Source: Clostridium pasteurianum DSM 525 = ATCC 6013 (GTDB lineage: Bacteria > Bacillota > Clostridia > Clostridiales > Clostridiaceae). Taken from it: a stretch of 64,000 bases of DNA. Where the stretch lies: NCBI RefSeq assembly GCF_000807255.1, contig NZ_CP009268.1:4288102-4352101 (forward strand). The letters are read 5' to 3'. Within the stretch, counting starts at the first letter, position 1, and every line of letters starts with the position of its first letter. The notes under the pieces are model-generated. The model searched no databases, had not been told where the DNA came from, and saw only the letters and a program-made list of their open reading frames with translations. The position numbers and the translations under genes are program-made. Positions 8,341-15,571 of this stretch are shown here, in pieces.

Positions 8341-8723
8341 TATTTAACCAGCCCCTTACTTAACTGTTTAAGAAACTTTTTATAAATATCTTTTGCATAA
8401 TTCTTTTTTCTGCCATATAAATAAGCGTGCATCCATTTACCTTGTGCCATTGGATTTTTATCTTTTCTAAAGTCATACTCAGGATGCCAGTAAAGCCTAC
8501 GTGCATATGGAGTATCAAAAATAATTCTACATGCTCCCCAGCTTAATCCTGTAGGATCTATAAAACCACTTCTTTCAAGTTCTCCAGTCTGTTTAGGCAC
8601 AACCACACTTGTTTTTATATCTGATAAGATAGCTTCGGCAGTCATTTCTGTAGCCTGCTTTTTAGCCTGCTCCAATGTTTTTATAGCAGAATTATTGAGT
8701 TTAATTTTTACTCTAGCTTTCAT
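8340..8723 (-). CDS. Minor capsid / tail completion protein (Minor_capsid_2-like)
   Basis: This 127-residue basic protein contains PKQTGELERSGFI and FDTPYARRLYWHPEYDF, a hallmark of the HK97 gp10-like and Minor_capsid_2 families. These proteins complete the neck between head and tail. It overlaps its neighbours by single bases on both sides, which shows a tightly packed head-tail joining block. Confidence 0.8.
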   Translation of the reverse strand: MKARVKIKLNNSAIKTLEQAKKQATEMTAEAILSDIKTSVVVPKQTGELERSGFIDPTGLSWGACRIIFDTPYARRLYWHPEYDFRKDKNPMAQGKWMHAYLYGRKKNYAKDIYKKFLKQLSKGLVK

Positions 8724-9049
8724 TACATCAAATCCAATTCAGTAGAAAAGACTGTACCATCAGGATTTTTGGGCCTAGAAGATTTAAATATATCCTTCTT
8801 GACCTCTCCTATCTGTACACAGCCTTTTATTATTTTACCTGGATTAATATCACCAGGGACTATCACCTTACCTGAAAGTGTTACAAGACTTCTATCCTTA
8901 TCCAGTGTCTGCCTTGTCTTTTCTTCATAGAAAGCTTTCCCCTCAAACATTATAGTTTCATTTGGTCCTCCATCTTCTCCTATTTCAATATCAAAAATCT
9001 TAAGCTCAGTATTTAATATCCACTTTGGAAATGGTAATTTACCTTTCAT
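8723..9049 (-). CDS. Head closure protein (Minor_capsid_1-like)
   Basis: This 108-residue beta-rich protein starts MKGKLPFPKWILNTELKIF. It is the usual second gene of the head-tail joining set, between the connector and the gp10-like protein. Members of this group plug the portal after packaging. The call rests on gene order and length with some resemblance to Minor_capsid_1 proteins. No catalytic residues are expected. Confidence 0.65.
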   Translation of the reverse strand: MKGKLPFPKWILNTELKIFDIEIGEDGGPNETIMFEGKAFYEEKTRQTLDKDRSLVTLSGKVIVPGDINPGKIIKGCVQIGEVKKDIFKSSRPKNPDGTVFSTELDLM

Positions 9050-9057
9050 AGTACCAC

Positions 9058-9417
9058 CTACAATATCCTACAGGTCAAGCCTGTTTGACTAAGATAATTT
9101 ACTACAGAGTTTGGAGTCCTTACTCCGTTAGATTCTTTCCCAAAGCTTACGTTAACACTTCCAGCACTATAACTATCTACTGGAAGGTCTAAATAATCTC
9201 CATACTGATAATTAAATTCAGCTTGAATACATACAGCTTTTTTTATTTTATCCTGCTGAAATGGAGTAAGATTATCAAAACCTGCGCCTATAATTCTGTT
9301 ATACGTAAGAGAATTTATATCGTCACTTGCAAGCTCTAATTTACTATCAAGTTCAGCATCTGGAATAAAAGTACCCTTGTATGTGTTTTTATAATAATCT
9401 GAATCTACATAAGCCAT
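9058..9417 (-). CDS. Head-tail connector (gp6-like adaptor)
   Basis: This 119-residue protein starts MAYVDSDYYKNTYKG. Helical segments with LELASDDINSLTYNRI and KIKKAVCIQAEFNYQYGD match HK97 gp6-type adaptors that form a ring under the portal. It is the first of the four head-tail joining genes after the major capsid gene. Length and order are normal. Confidence 0.75.
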   Translation of the reverse strand: MAYVDSDYYKNTYKGTFIPDAELDSKLELASDDINSLTYNRIIGAGFDNLTPFQQDKIKKAVCIQAEFNYQYGDYLDLPVDSYSAGSVNVSFGKESNGVRTPNSVVNYLSQTGLTCRIL

Positions 9418-9419
9418 AA

Positions 9420-9707
9420 TTATTTACCCTCAGGATCAGGAGTAGAACCTTTTATCTTTTTCAGAATATCATCTTTTTTAGTTAATCCAGTAAGATCTAT
9501 TCCTTTACCCTCTGCATAAGCTTTTAATTCATCTACTGTCATATCATCTACACTTTTAGATTCATCCTTAATTTCTTCAACTTTATATTTATGCTCTTTA
9601 AACCAATTAACTAGTTCTTTTCTGCCTGTTAATCCCACACCATTACTAAAATTAACACCGGCAGATAAACCAGTGTATTGATTATTTGGAGCTGTTATCT
9701 TATACAT
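9420..9707 (-). CDS. Small phage protein with C-terminal HeH/LEM (SAP-like) motif
   Basis: This 95-residue protein ends with a helix-extended-helix unit: MTVDELKAYAEGKGIDL followed by TKKDDILKKI. This matches the HeH/LEM motif often seen at the ends of small phage head proteins. The N-terminal half (YKITAPNNQYTGLSAGVNF) occurs in head-associated proteins next to major capsid genes. It may decorate the capsid or help DNA binding. The function is inferred. Confidence 0.65.
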   Translation of the reverse strand: MYKITAPNNQYTGLSAGVNFSNGVGLTGRKELVNWFKEHKYKVEEIKDESKSVDDMTVDELKAYAEGKGIDLTGLTKKDDILKKIKGSTPDPEGK

Positions 9708-9717
9708 GCTATCCCTC

Positions 9718-10683
9718 CTATGCTACTTTTATTTTTCTCATTACTCCAGCTGCTTTTGTAGCTTTAAGCGCCACACCTGCAACCATTTCAACTTCACCCT
9801 TTTTAACTGCTCCTGCTGTAGTATAATCTGGTAGCCATGTTCTTACTGGTGGTTGACCTGCCATAGAAATACCATGGAATCCATCAAGTCCTAATCTTGC
9901 AGCATATAAACTGGTATGCCCCTCTGAACCTGCAACTGATGATATAGGAACAATTGGATCATTAGTGCCGGACTTAGCTCCAAGATCAATCCATGGAATA
10001 TTACCATAGCTTTCTACTTGAATACCAAAATCATTTTTAGTAGTTTGGTACATTCCTGCTCTTCTTGCACATGCTCTTAATTTTGCAATAAGCTTAGTAT
10101 TTCCAGCTATAAAACTTGGCGAACCATCAAGCCCCATTAAGAACTCGTCTAGTTGGTCTAAGAATAGTTTCCAGTTAGTATCTACAGTCGCAGAACTTGA
10201 AAGGTCTATTGCTGTACCTGGATCATACTCAGTTGAACTCCCAGCAAGAGCCTTTTCTAATCCATCAAAAGCTTTTGCATCTACAGCACTATCGCCATTA
10301 ATTACAGTGTCATTAAAAAGTGCTTGTGCGGCTTTAATCTTTTGTGCCATCTGTAAAGTAACCTCATTGGTTATTCCACCCATACCAGCTATAATTCTGT
10401 CTACCTCAAAGCTTCCACCAAATATCTTTAAATCTGCAAAATATCTCTGTTTAGTAACAGTTTGTGGGCTGTATTCCTCATTTACTTCTCTGAATCCTGC
10501 TGTAGGTTGAGTAAGTAATCTTGTATATGCATAAGTTAGAGTTGCACCTCCACCAGTAGGAGAAACTACATCATCAAAGGTTAAATTGTCAAGTAAGAAG
10601 TTATTTTTTCTAAATTCATCAATGACCCCTGTTTGTAAATCATCTTGTACGTTTTTACTTGCTTCTGCTAATGTTATAGGCAT
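9718..10683 (-). CDS. Phage major capsid protein
   Basis: This 321-residue protein follows the scaffold gene. It carries an N-terminal helical arm (MPITLAEASKNVQDDLQTG) and a beta-rich body with GFREVNEEYSPQTVTKQRYF and an INGDSAVDAKAFDGL segment, typical of HK97-fold shells of clostridial siphophages. The separate scaffold gene upstream fits a protein lacking a large cleaved delta domain. Many copies form the icosahedral head. Confidence 0.88.
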   Translation of the reverse strand: MPITLAEASKNVQDDLQTGVIDEFRKNNFLLDNLTFDDVVSPTGGGATLTYAYTRLLTQPTAGFREVNEEYSPQTVTKQRYFADLKIFGGSFEVDRIIAGMGGITNEVTLQMAQKIKAAQALFNDTVINGDSAVDAKAFDGLEKALAGSSTEYDPGTAIDLSSSATVDTNWKLFLDQLDEFLMGLDGSPSFIAGNTKLIAKLRACARRAGMYQTTKNDFGIQVESYGNIPWIDLGAKSGTNDPIVPISSVAGSEGHTSLYAARLGLDGFHGISMAGQPPVRTWLPDYTTAGAVKKGEVEMVAGVALKATKAAGVMRKIKVA

Positions 10684-10698
10684 TATTCATCATCCTTT

Positions 10699-11298
10699 CT
10701 ATTTTTGTGAATTTGCTGTATTTTGAAAATGTGATGCTACAGCTTCAAATAAATTTGTTGGTTTTAATTGCTGTTGATTGCTTTTACCATCTCCGCCAAC
10801 ATGGAATCCTGGTTTAGGGTCAGTAGGGTCTGCTGGTTTTTCTTCTTTAAATAAAAAAGCCTTAGATTCTTTCAATCCCTTAAGTTGTTCATCAAGACCA
10901 GTAACCTTTCCATCATCACCTAAGATAAGTTTTGTCTTATCTATAAGTCCTGAAACTATATCCTCATCCTGGACCTTACCAGCTATGGATAACTTAATTG
11001 CATTGCTTAATTGTAAATCCTTAAGTTGCTCCTGGTATTTTGTTTCTTTCTCTTGATTCTCAGTCTGTAAGCTTGCTATCTGAGTTTTAAGCTCTTCATT
11101 ATCTCCTGCAGACTTTTTAAGATTTTCAAGCTGAGCGGCATTTTCTTTTACGGTGGTTTTGAGATTCTTATTTTCCTCACTAACAGTATCAAACTTTTGT
11201 TTTTCAACATAAGACTTTAACTCCTCCTGTGAAGCTTCTGCCGCCTTTTTAGCCTGTTCCTCTGTAAGTCCTAGTGCTATAAATTGCTCTTTATTCAC
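10699..11298 (-). CDS. Phage scaffolding protein (GP20-like)
   Basis: This 199-residue protein is a long coiled coil (about residues 20-110, Glu/Lys/Gln-rich) with a flexible Pro-rich stretch (EEKPADPTDPKPGF) near 155-165 and a short C-terminal helix. It matches the phage minor structural GP20/scaffold family that guides capsid assembly and is then lost. It lies directly before the major capsid gene. Confidence 0.85.
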   Translation of the reverse strand: MNKEQFIALGLTEEQAKKAAEASQEELKSYVEKQKFDTVSEENKNLKTTVKENAAQLENLKKSAGDNEELKTQIASLQTENQEKETKYQEQLKDLQLSNAIKLSIAGKVQDEDIVSGLIDKTKLILGDDGKVTGLDEQLKGLKESKAFLFKEEKPADPTDPKPGFHVGGDGKSNQQQLKPTNLFEAVASHFQNTANSQK

Positions 11299-11361
11299 TT
11301 ATGAATCAATCCTTTCATATAAATTTAAACAGTTTATAGTCTTATTCAGGACAAAATAAAA

Positions 11362-11381
11362 AAGCCTTATTTCTAAGACTT
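11362..11381 (-). terminator. Terminator hairpin upstream of the scaffold gene
   Basis: Arms AAGCCTTA (11362-11369) and TAAGACTT (11374-11381) pair with one mismatch around a TTTC loop. On the minus strand TTTTTTATTTTG follows. It separates the small genes at 11584-12037 from the scaffold gene and may tune their ratio. Confidence 0.55.
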
Positions 11382-11436
11382 ATAGTACAACCTCTTTCAA
11401 ATATGGTAGAATTTTGTTGAAAGGAGGTGTTTACTT

Positions 11437-11601
11437 ATGCATAATCATACTTATTTTGAAGAGCGTGTTGATAAATTGGCTATGCTCTACATGGAAAAGC
11501 ATTATGATATTTCTACAATGTCAGTAGATGAATTTGTAAAGGCATTCAATAAAACATGTAATGAAATAATTGATTCAATAGAATCATCTAATAACAGCTA
11601 A
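11437..11601 (+). CDS. Small opposite-strand phage protein
   Basis: This 54-codon frame starts MHNHTYFEERVDKLAMLY. It has a strong AAAGGAGG ribosome site and an extended -10 promoter-like sequence (TGGTAGAAT, 11404-11412). It is the only convincing plus-strand gene inside the minus-strand late operon. Its 3' end overlaps the end of the gene at 11584. An inverted repeat (CCTCTTTCAA / TTGAAAGGAGG) could hide its ribosome site. The product is a short charged helical protein with no family I recognise. It could be a lysogenically expressed regulator. Confidence 0.55.
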   Translation: MHNHTYFEERVDKLAMLYMEKHYDISTMSVDEFVKAFNKTCNEIIDSIESSNNS

Positions 11602-11781
11602 TTGTTCTATTGCTATAGAAACTTTATTTAATAATTCTTTCGCTGAATCAATAGGCATACCTTCCAAAGTCTCAACTATTGATTCAGCCTTTTTTAATTC
11701 CTTTTCTGTAAATAGCGGCAAATACTTCTTTTCACCATTCAAGTTTTTCCAACATTCTCCCTTTAAATTTGATAAATCCAT
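11584..11781 (-). CDS. Small phage protein, unknown function
   Basis: This protein of about 65 residues is read from the ATG at 11781, which has an AGAGGTG site at good spacing. A GTG at 11790 would add three residues. It contains LSNLKGECWKNLNGEKKYLPLF and a helical C-terminus (AKELLNKVSIAIEQLAVIR). It is packed 13 bases after the gene at 11795. I recognise no family. Confidence 0.5.
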   Translation of the reverse strand: MDLSNLKGECWKNLNGEKKYLPLFTEKELKKAESIVETLEGMPIDSAKELLNKVSIAIEQLAVIR

Positions 11782-11794
11782 CATTCTCACCTCT

Positions 11795-12037
11795 CTAATT
11801 TTGAATAAATTGTCTCATTGTATATTCACTAGCAAAGTCAAAAGCTTGCCTATCTGTAAATCCCTTTTGTTTCATATCATCATACATACATTTAGTACAA
11901 TCTGTTATAACAGGTACAAAATCTTTAAACTTTTCCATTTCTAACTTAGCAGCACCTACAGCTATACTGTTAGCAGCCTGATCTAAAAAACTTTGTAAAG
12001 GATCTTTCTTTTCATTATTTTCATTTTTCTTATCCAT
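11795..12037 (-). CDS. Small acidic phage protein, unknown function
   Basis: This protein of 80 residues is read from the ATG at 12037, 8 bases after a GGAGG site; a TTG at 12043 is the longer option. It has a charged N-terminus (MDKKNENNEKKDPLQSF) and a helical body with one CTKC pair. It lies between the terminator at 12071 and the gene at 11781. No family is recognised. Confidence 0.5.
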   Translation of the reverse strand: MDKKNENNEKKDPLQSFLDQAANSIAVGAAKLEMEKFKDFVPVITDCTKCMYDDMKQKGFTDRQAFDFASEYTMRQFIQN

Positions 12038-12070
12038 TTTCAAAACCTCCAGTTATTTTTAGATATAATA

Positions 12071-12104
12071 AAAGCACCTACTATCTTTACTTAGTAAGTG
12101 CTTT
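12071..12104 (-). terminator. Terminator after the candidate immunity gene
   Basis: Thirteen-base arms (12071-12083 and 12092-12104) pair with one mismatch around an 8-base loop. On the minus strand TTATTATATC follows. It begins directly after the stop codon at 12105-12107, so the portal/head/toxin/immunity transcript probably ends here in part. Confidence 0.7.
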
Positions 12105-12428
12105 TTAAAAATCCAACCCAATAAAAGTATTTTTATCTATGGCTAAATTCAATGCATCTATTAACTTTTTACAACTTAATTCTTTCTTTTCCGCTATACT
12201 TAATGCTGTGTTTAAATTATCTCCTTTTATTTCTTCTGATTCATAATCGTCAATTAACAAATTACATTTATCATTAATCTCTTCAAATACTCCAGAAGAA
12301 TATATTTTGTCAAACTCTTCTTTCGTCAACTCAAACACAGTAATGTTTTTTGAATCTTCTTCACCATAATTATATTCTTCCGCTCCCAAAGAATTTAAAG
12401 GAACCGAGATATACCGTATTTTTTCCAT
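12105..12428 (-). CDS. Candidate immunity protein for the head-borne toxin domain
   Basis: This 107-residue acidic protein starts MEKIRYISVPLNSLGAEEYN. Its start overlaps the stop of the upstream gene by one base (TAATG), giving strict translational coupling. There is no signal peptide, so it would stay in the cytosol. Small acidic proteins coded directly after a polymorphic-toxin C-terminus are usually the matching immunity protein, and a terminator follows this gene. I recognise no immunity family, so the role comes from context. It could instead be an ordinary phage head accessory protein. Confidence 0.5.
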   Translation of the reverse strand: MEKIRYISVPLNSLGAEEYNYGEEDSKNITVFELTKEEFDKIYSSGVFEEINDKCNLLIDDYESEEIKGDNLNTALSIAEKKELSCKKLIDALNLAIDKNTFIGLDF

Positions 12429-13687
12429 TAGTTATCACCATCCTTATTCTTAAAATGTGTTAGTGGCTCATATTCTTCCTTGCTTCTACCTTTTTGCTTA
12501 CCGTCCACAATCTTATTGGTTGGATTATTTCCTTGCAAATCTAAATAACTTCTTTTCCCTTTTATAGATAAATCCTGTATTCTAAAATAATTACCTTTAA
12601 TATCATATACTATTTGGATATTAGAATCATTACTCATATATAATATCTTACCTTTTTCTAATTTTTTAATAACTGTATGATTAGGAACAAATCTATTTAT
12701 TGAATCCTTTAAACTTGCTTCTTTCCAATACTTAGAGAATTCCTTTGCTCTAACAGCACCGTCTCTTTTTATCTTAGCATTTTCAGCATTAGTTTTCAAT
12801 GGTTCTTTATTTACCTTTACATCTTTATTGTTTATTCCTGGTCCAGGTTTTTCCCTGCTGTAATCTCTTCTAAGCTGTGGATTATCCTTTAAGTGCTGCC
12901 TTAGTTTAGCTTGTAATTCTTTAGCTTTATCACTAGCCATCTTTTCATCTTTAGGATCTAAAGAACCAGCTTCACGTCTTTTCCATCTTCTTATTTCCCT
13001 TTCAATAGCTCTCTGCCTTTGCTCTGCTTTATAATTAGCATTAATTACATCTTCCTTAGGTACTTTAGGCAATTTTGTTATGCCTGGAAAGTAAGTTGCT
13101 AATGTATGCCTACAATTAGGGTGTAATAATCCTTTGGCCATAGCTTCACTTAAGAGTGGATAATCTCCATCAGCTTTAGTGCCATGACTGAATACATCAT
13201 CTATGAGTATTTTCCCTTGCCAGGGTAAACACAATTTACAGGTATTTGCATGAGCTGATACAACAACTAAATGTATACCCCATTCATCACGCTTTTTTCC
13301 TTCTCCAAGGAAAGTTGCTCTTTGACTTGCTGTTCTAAGAGCCATTTCCGCATAACTAGCAATATTTACTCTCTTACCATCTTTATACACTATTGAATTT
13401 ACACCTTTATCTAAGAAGTCCTTAGTAGCCATATCAATAGCCTGGTTTAAGCTTGTAGCTCCAGATTGTAAATATACATGGGTTTTATATATTGTCTGCC
13501 TGTATACATCATCCATTTTTCTAAGTATGGAATGTTCTGCTGTATTAATATCCTTCTTAACTGAATCTGTAAGAGCTTTAAGCTTTTTATCATTCATGCC
13601 AAAGAAATTATTCTCCTGCGGAGGTGGATTATTCTTAGGTGCTTTTTCGGGTATAACTTTTGGCAATATATCAGATAAAGGCTCCAT
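12428..13687 (-). CDS. Minor head protein (Phage_min_cap2/MuF-like), C-terminal part with toxin-like domain
   Basis: This 419-residue frame continues the head protein begun at 14061. It carries the zinc-finger-like core of minor capsid protein 2: VVVSAHANTCKLCLPWQG and LLHPNCRHTLATYFPG (about residues 140-215), then a basic linker to about 290. The last 110 residues change character. They contain IQIVYDIKGNYFRIQDLSI, GKRSYLDLQGN, GRSKEEYEPLTHFKN, a pattern I know from the tips of bacterial polymorphic toxins. Temperate Firmicutes phages are known to carry MuF head proteins fused to toxins. The ATG at 13687 has no ribosome site; expression needs a -1 shift in the A6 run at 13702-13707 or a one-base repair. 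Confidence 0.7.
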   Translation of the reverse strand: MEPLSDILPKVIPEKAPKNNPPPQENNFFGMNDKKLKALTDSVKKDINTAEHSILRKMDDVYRQTIYKTHVYLQSGATSLNQAIDMATKDFLDKGVNSIVYKDGKRVNIASYAEMALRTASQRATFLGEGKKRDEWGIHLVVVSAHANTCKLCLPWQGKILIDDVFSHGTKADGDYPLLSEAMAKGLLHPNCRHTLATYFPGITKLPKVPKEDVINANYKAEQRQRAIEREIRRWKRREAGSLDPKDEKMASDKAKELQAKLRQHLKDNPQLRRDYSREKPGPGINNKDVKVNKEPLKTNAENAKIKRDGAVRAKEFSKYWKEASLKDSINRFVPNHTVIKKLEKGKILYMSNDSNIQIVYDIKGNYFRIQDLSIKGKRSYLDLQGNNPTNKIVDGKQKGRSKEEYEPLTHFKNKDGDN

Positions 13688-14061
13688 ACCAGTTTCAAGA
13701 GTTTTTTATCAGTATTTATAGGTTTTAAGTCTTTTGGCAAATCAATTTCTGGATACTCTTTTTTTGCCTTCTCTGCAGCTTTTTCTACCCTGTTTTCTCC
13801 AGCATTAAAACTTTCCTCTAACACATCATCAATGGTTTTCTGTATAGGGGCGCTGTATTCTCCAATGATTTTCTGATTTTCTTTTCTGTACTTCTCAATA
13901 TTTCTAAGTTTGGATAGCTGCCACTGTTCCCACTCAAAACCTTCTTTTATTTGCTCTTCCTTATGTCTGAAAAAAGTTCTTTTTAATGCAGAAATTAGGT
14001 CCAGTTCCATTCTTTGAAATATTTCTCTAAGGCTATATGGGTTCTTATTTTCATCAGCCAT
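13594..14061 (-). CDS. Minor head protein, N-terminal part (frameshifted)
   Basis: This frame starts MADENKNPYSLREIFQRMEL, 3 bases after the portal gene. Its first 120 residues are the helical N-terminus of the minor capsid protein. After DKK at residue 120 (A6 run, 13702-13707) the frame turns into a basic nonsense tail and stops at 13594. In the -1 frame the text runs on as TLETGMEPLSDILP into the 419-residue part. One more A would restore a protein of about 544 residues. So the gene is either mutated by one base or read by slippage. Confidence 0.7.
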   Translation of the reverse strand: MADENKNPYSLREIFQRMELDLISALKRTFFRHKEEQIKEGFEWEQWQLSKLRNIEKYRKENQKIIGEYSAPIQKTIDDVLEESFNAGENRVEKAAEKAKKEYPEIDLPKDLKPINTDKKLLKLVWSLYLIYCQKLYPKKHLRIIHLRRRIISLA

Positions 14062-14063
14062 AA

Positions 14064-15569
14064 CTATTCACCTACATTATTGAGTTCATTTGTTATGTCG
14101 TCATCTTGACCGTTAATTCCAGGTTCATCTAACGTAGTCATCCCGGATTGTTCTTTTATTCTTTGAACTTCCTCAGCCTTTTCTTCATCTGTCCAGGTAT
14201 CTCCATACATTTCTTCAACGCACTGCTCTATAGACATAATTCCATTCATTTTAGCCTTGCCCACGGTATCCACTACAGTATCAAAGGAAGGACTTGCATA
14301 TTCACCAAAGTTTATAGTAGCTTCATATTCTCCAGGGGCCTTACTGTGCAGTAAATCATTTACCTGTAATGCTATGGAAACCACCTCAGGGATAACTTCC
14401 GTAAGTACATCAATTATTTTCCCTCTGGTGTATAATGTGGTCTTTTCCTTTTCCCTTTGCGCTTCTGCATTATCTGTCTTTTTAAGGTCTATTCCAAGGG
14501 TAGCAGGACTTATTATTCCTTGTAGGCACATATCAAGGTTACTGGCATAAGTTTCAACAAAAGCACTGTAATTTACCTCAGCTTGAACTACATCCATTTT
14601 ATCAATTGCATTTTCACTCAAAACAGTTTTTCTTGAAATAAATTGATTATCAAAAGGATTAGGCTCTAAAACTTCACCTGTAGAAGGATTTATAGGAAGC
14701 AGTTCCTTAGGAATATATTTCTGCACTCTTCCTGCCCTAATTGCATCTACCCATTGGCTTATAGTTTCATCCAGTGCGTCAAAGGAATCGCTCTTACTGT
14801 CAAATATACTTTTACCTCTACCATCAAATTTTTGGCTTTTAAAGAACATCATAGGTACCGCCATAATAAAGTTTCCATCAAAGGTTGTATCTTTTAATTC
14901 CGATGTCTCTTCTACAGTATTAATGGCCACTTCTTTTCCTGAATCATCATAGAGCATATACTTTATATATCCTTTGCCAAAGGTTTCTTGAAGAGTATAG
15001 TTTCTATTTTCCTTAGCATAGTTAGTATAGAATATTATCTCCTGAATCCTTCCCCGTTTTACGGTGTATTCAACTCTTTCACCGCCGTAATAATCGATAA
15101 TAGGATATGGTGTTACATCTGTATCTACGGTTATCTTGAAAGCTCCATCACCAGTTACAAGAGTTTCAACTATAGCTTCACCAATAACTTTATTAAAATT
15201 ATTATCGTCGCTTATTTCTTCAAATAAAGTATTTAATTCATCTGAACCAACATCTATACCCTCAATATCCGCTACGATAATATCTCCCAATCGCTCTGCT
15301 ATCATAGCTGGAATTCCTGAATGTATCTTTCTTATATTTAATTTATCGCTAGGTACTGCACTCCAAAACCTTGATTGGCTAACTAAATCTCTTGCAGACT
15401 GTTTAAAAAATTGATCCAGCTCTGATGGATCACCGCGGTACCATATTCTGTTTTTAAGCACATTCCCTTGAAAACTTAAAGGCTCTATTATATTTATTGT
15501 TTTATCAGGTGCAGGTCTTATATTTAATAGTTTCATTACTTTTGTTGCCATATTCTTTAACCACCCCAT
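14064..15569 (-). CDS. Phage portal protein (SPP1 gp6-like)
   Basis: This 501-residue protein starts MGWLKNMATKVMKLLNI. It has the portal features GDPSELDQFF, a central beta region, LDETISQWVDAIRAGRVQKYIPKE and LQGIISPATLGIDLKK, and an acidic disordered end. Portal proteins form the dodecameric ring through which DNA is pumped. It lies between the terminase large subunit (2 bases) and the minor head gene (2 bases), in normal packaging order. Length is typical. Confidence 0.9.
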   Translation of the reverse strand: MGWLKNMATKVMKLLNIRPAPDKTINIIEPLSFQGNVLKNRIWYRGDPSELDQFFKQSARDLVSQSRFWSAVPSDKLNIRKIHSGIPAMIAERLGDIIVADIEGIDVGSDELNTLFEEISDDNNFNKVIGEAIVETLVTGDGAFKITVDTDVTPYPIIDYYGGERVEYTVKRGRIQEIIFYTNYAKENRNYTLQETFGKGYIKYMLYDDSGKEVAINTVEETSELKDTTFDGNFIMAVPMMFFKSQKFDGRGKSIFDSKSDSFDALDETISQWVDAIRAGRVQKYIPKELLPINPSTGEVLEPNPFDNQFISRKTVLSENAIDKMDVVQAEVNYSAFVETYASNLDMCLQGIISPATLGIDLKKTDNAEAQREKEKTTLYTRGKIIDVLTEVIPEVVSIALQVNDLLHSKAPGEYEATINFGEYASPSFDTVVDTVGKAKMNGIMSIEQCVEEMYGDTWTDEEKAEEVQRIKEQSGMTTLDEPGINGQDDDITNELNNVGE

Positions 15570-15571
15570 TC

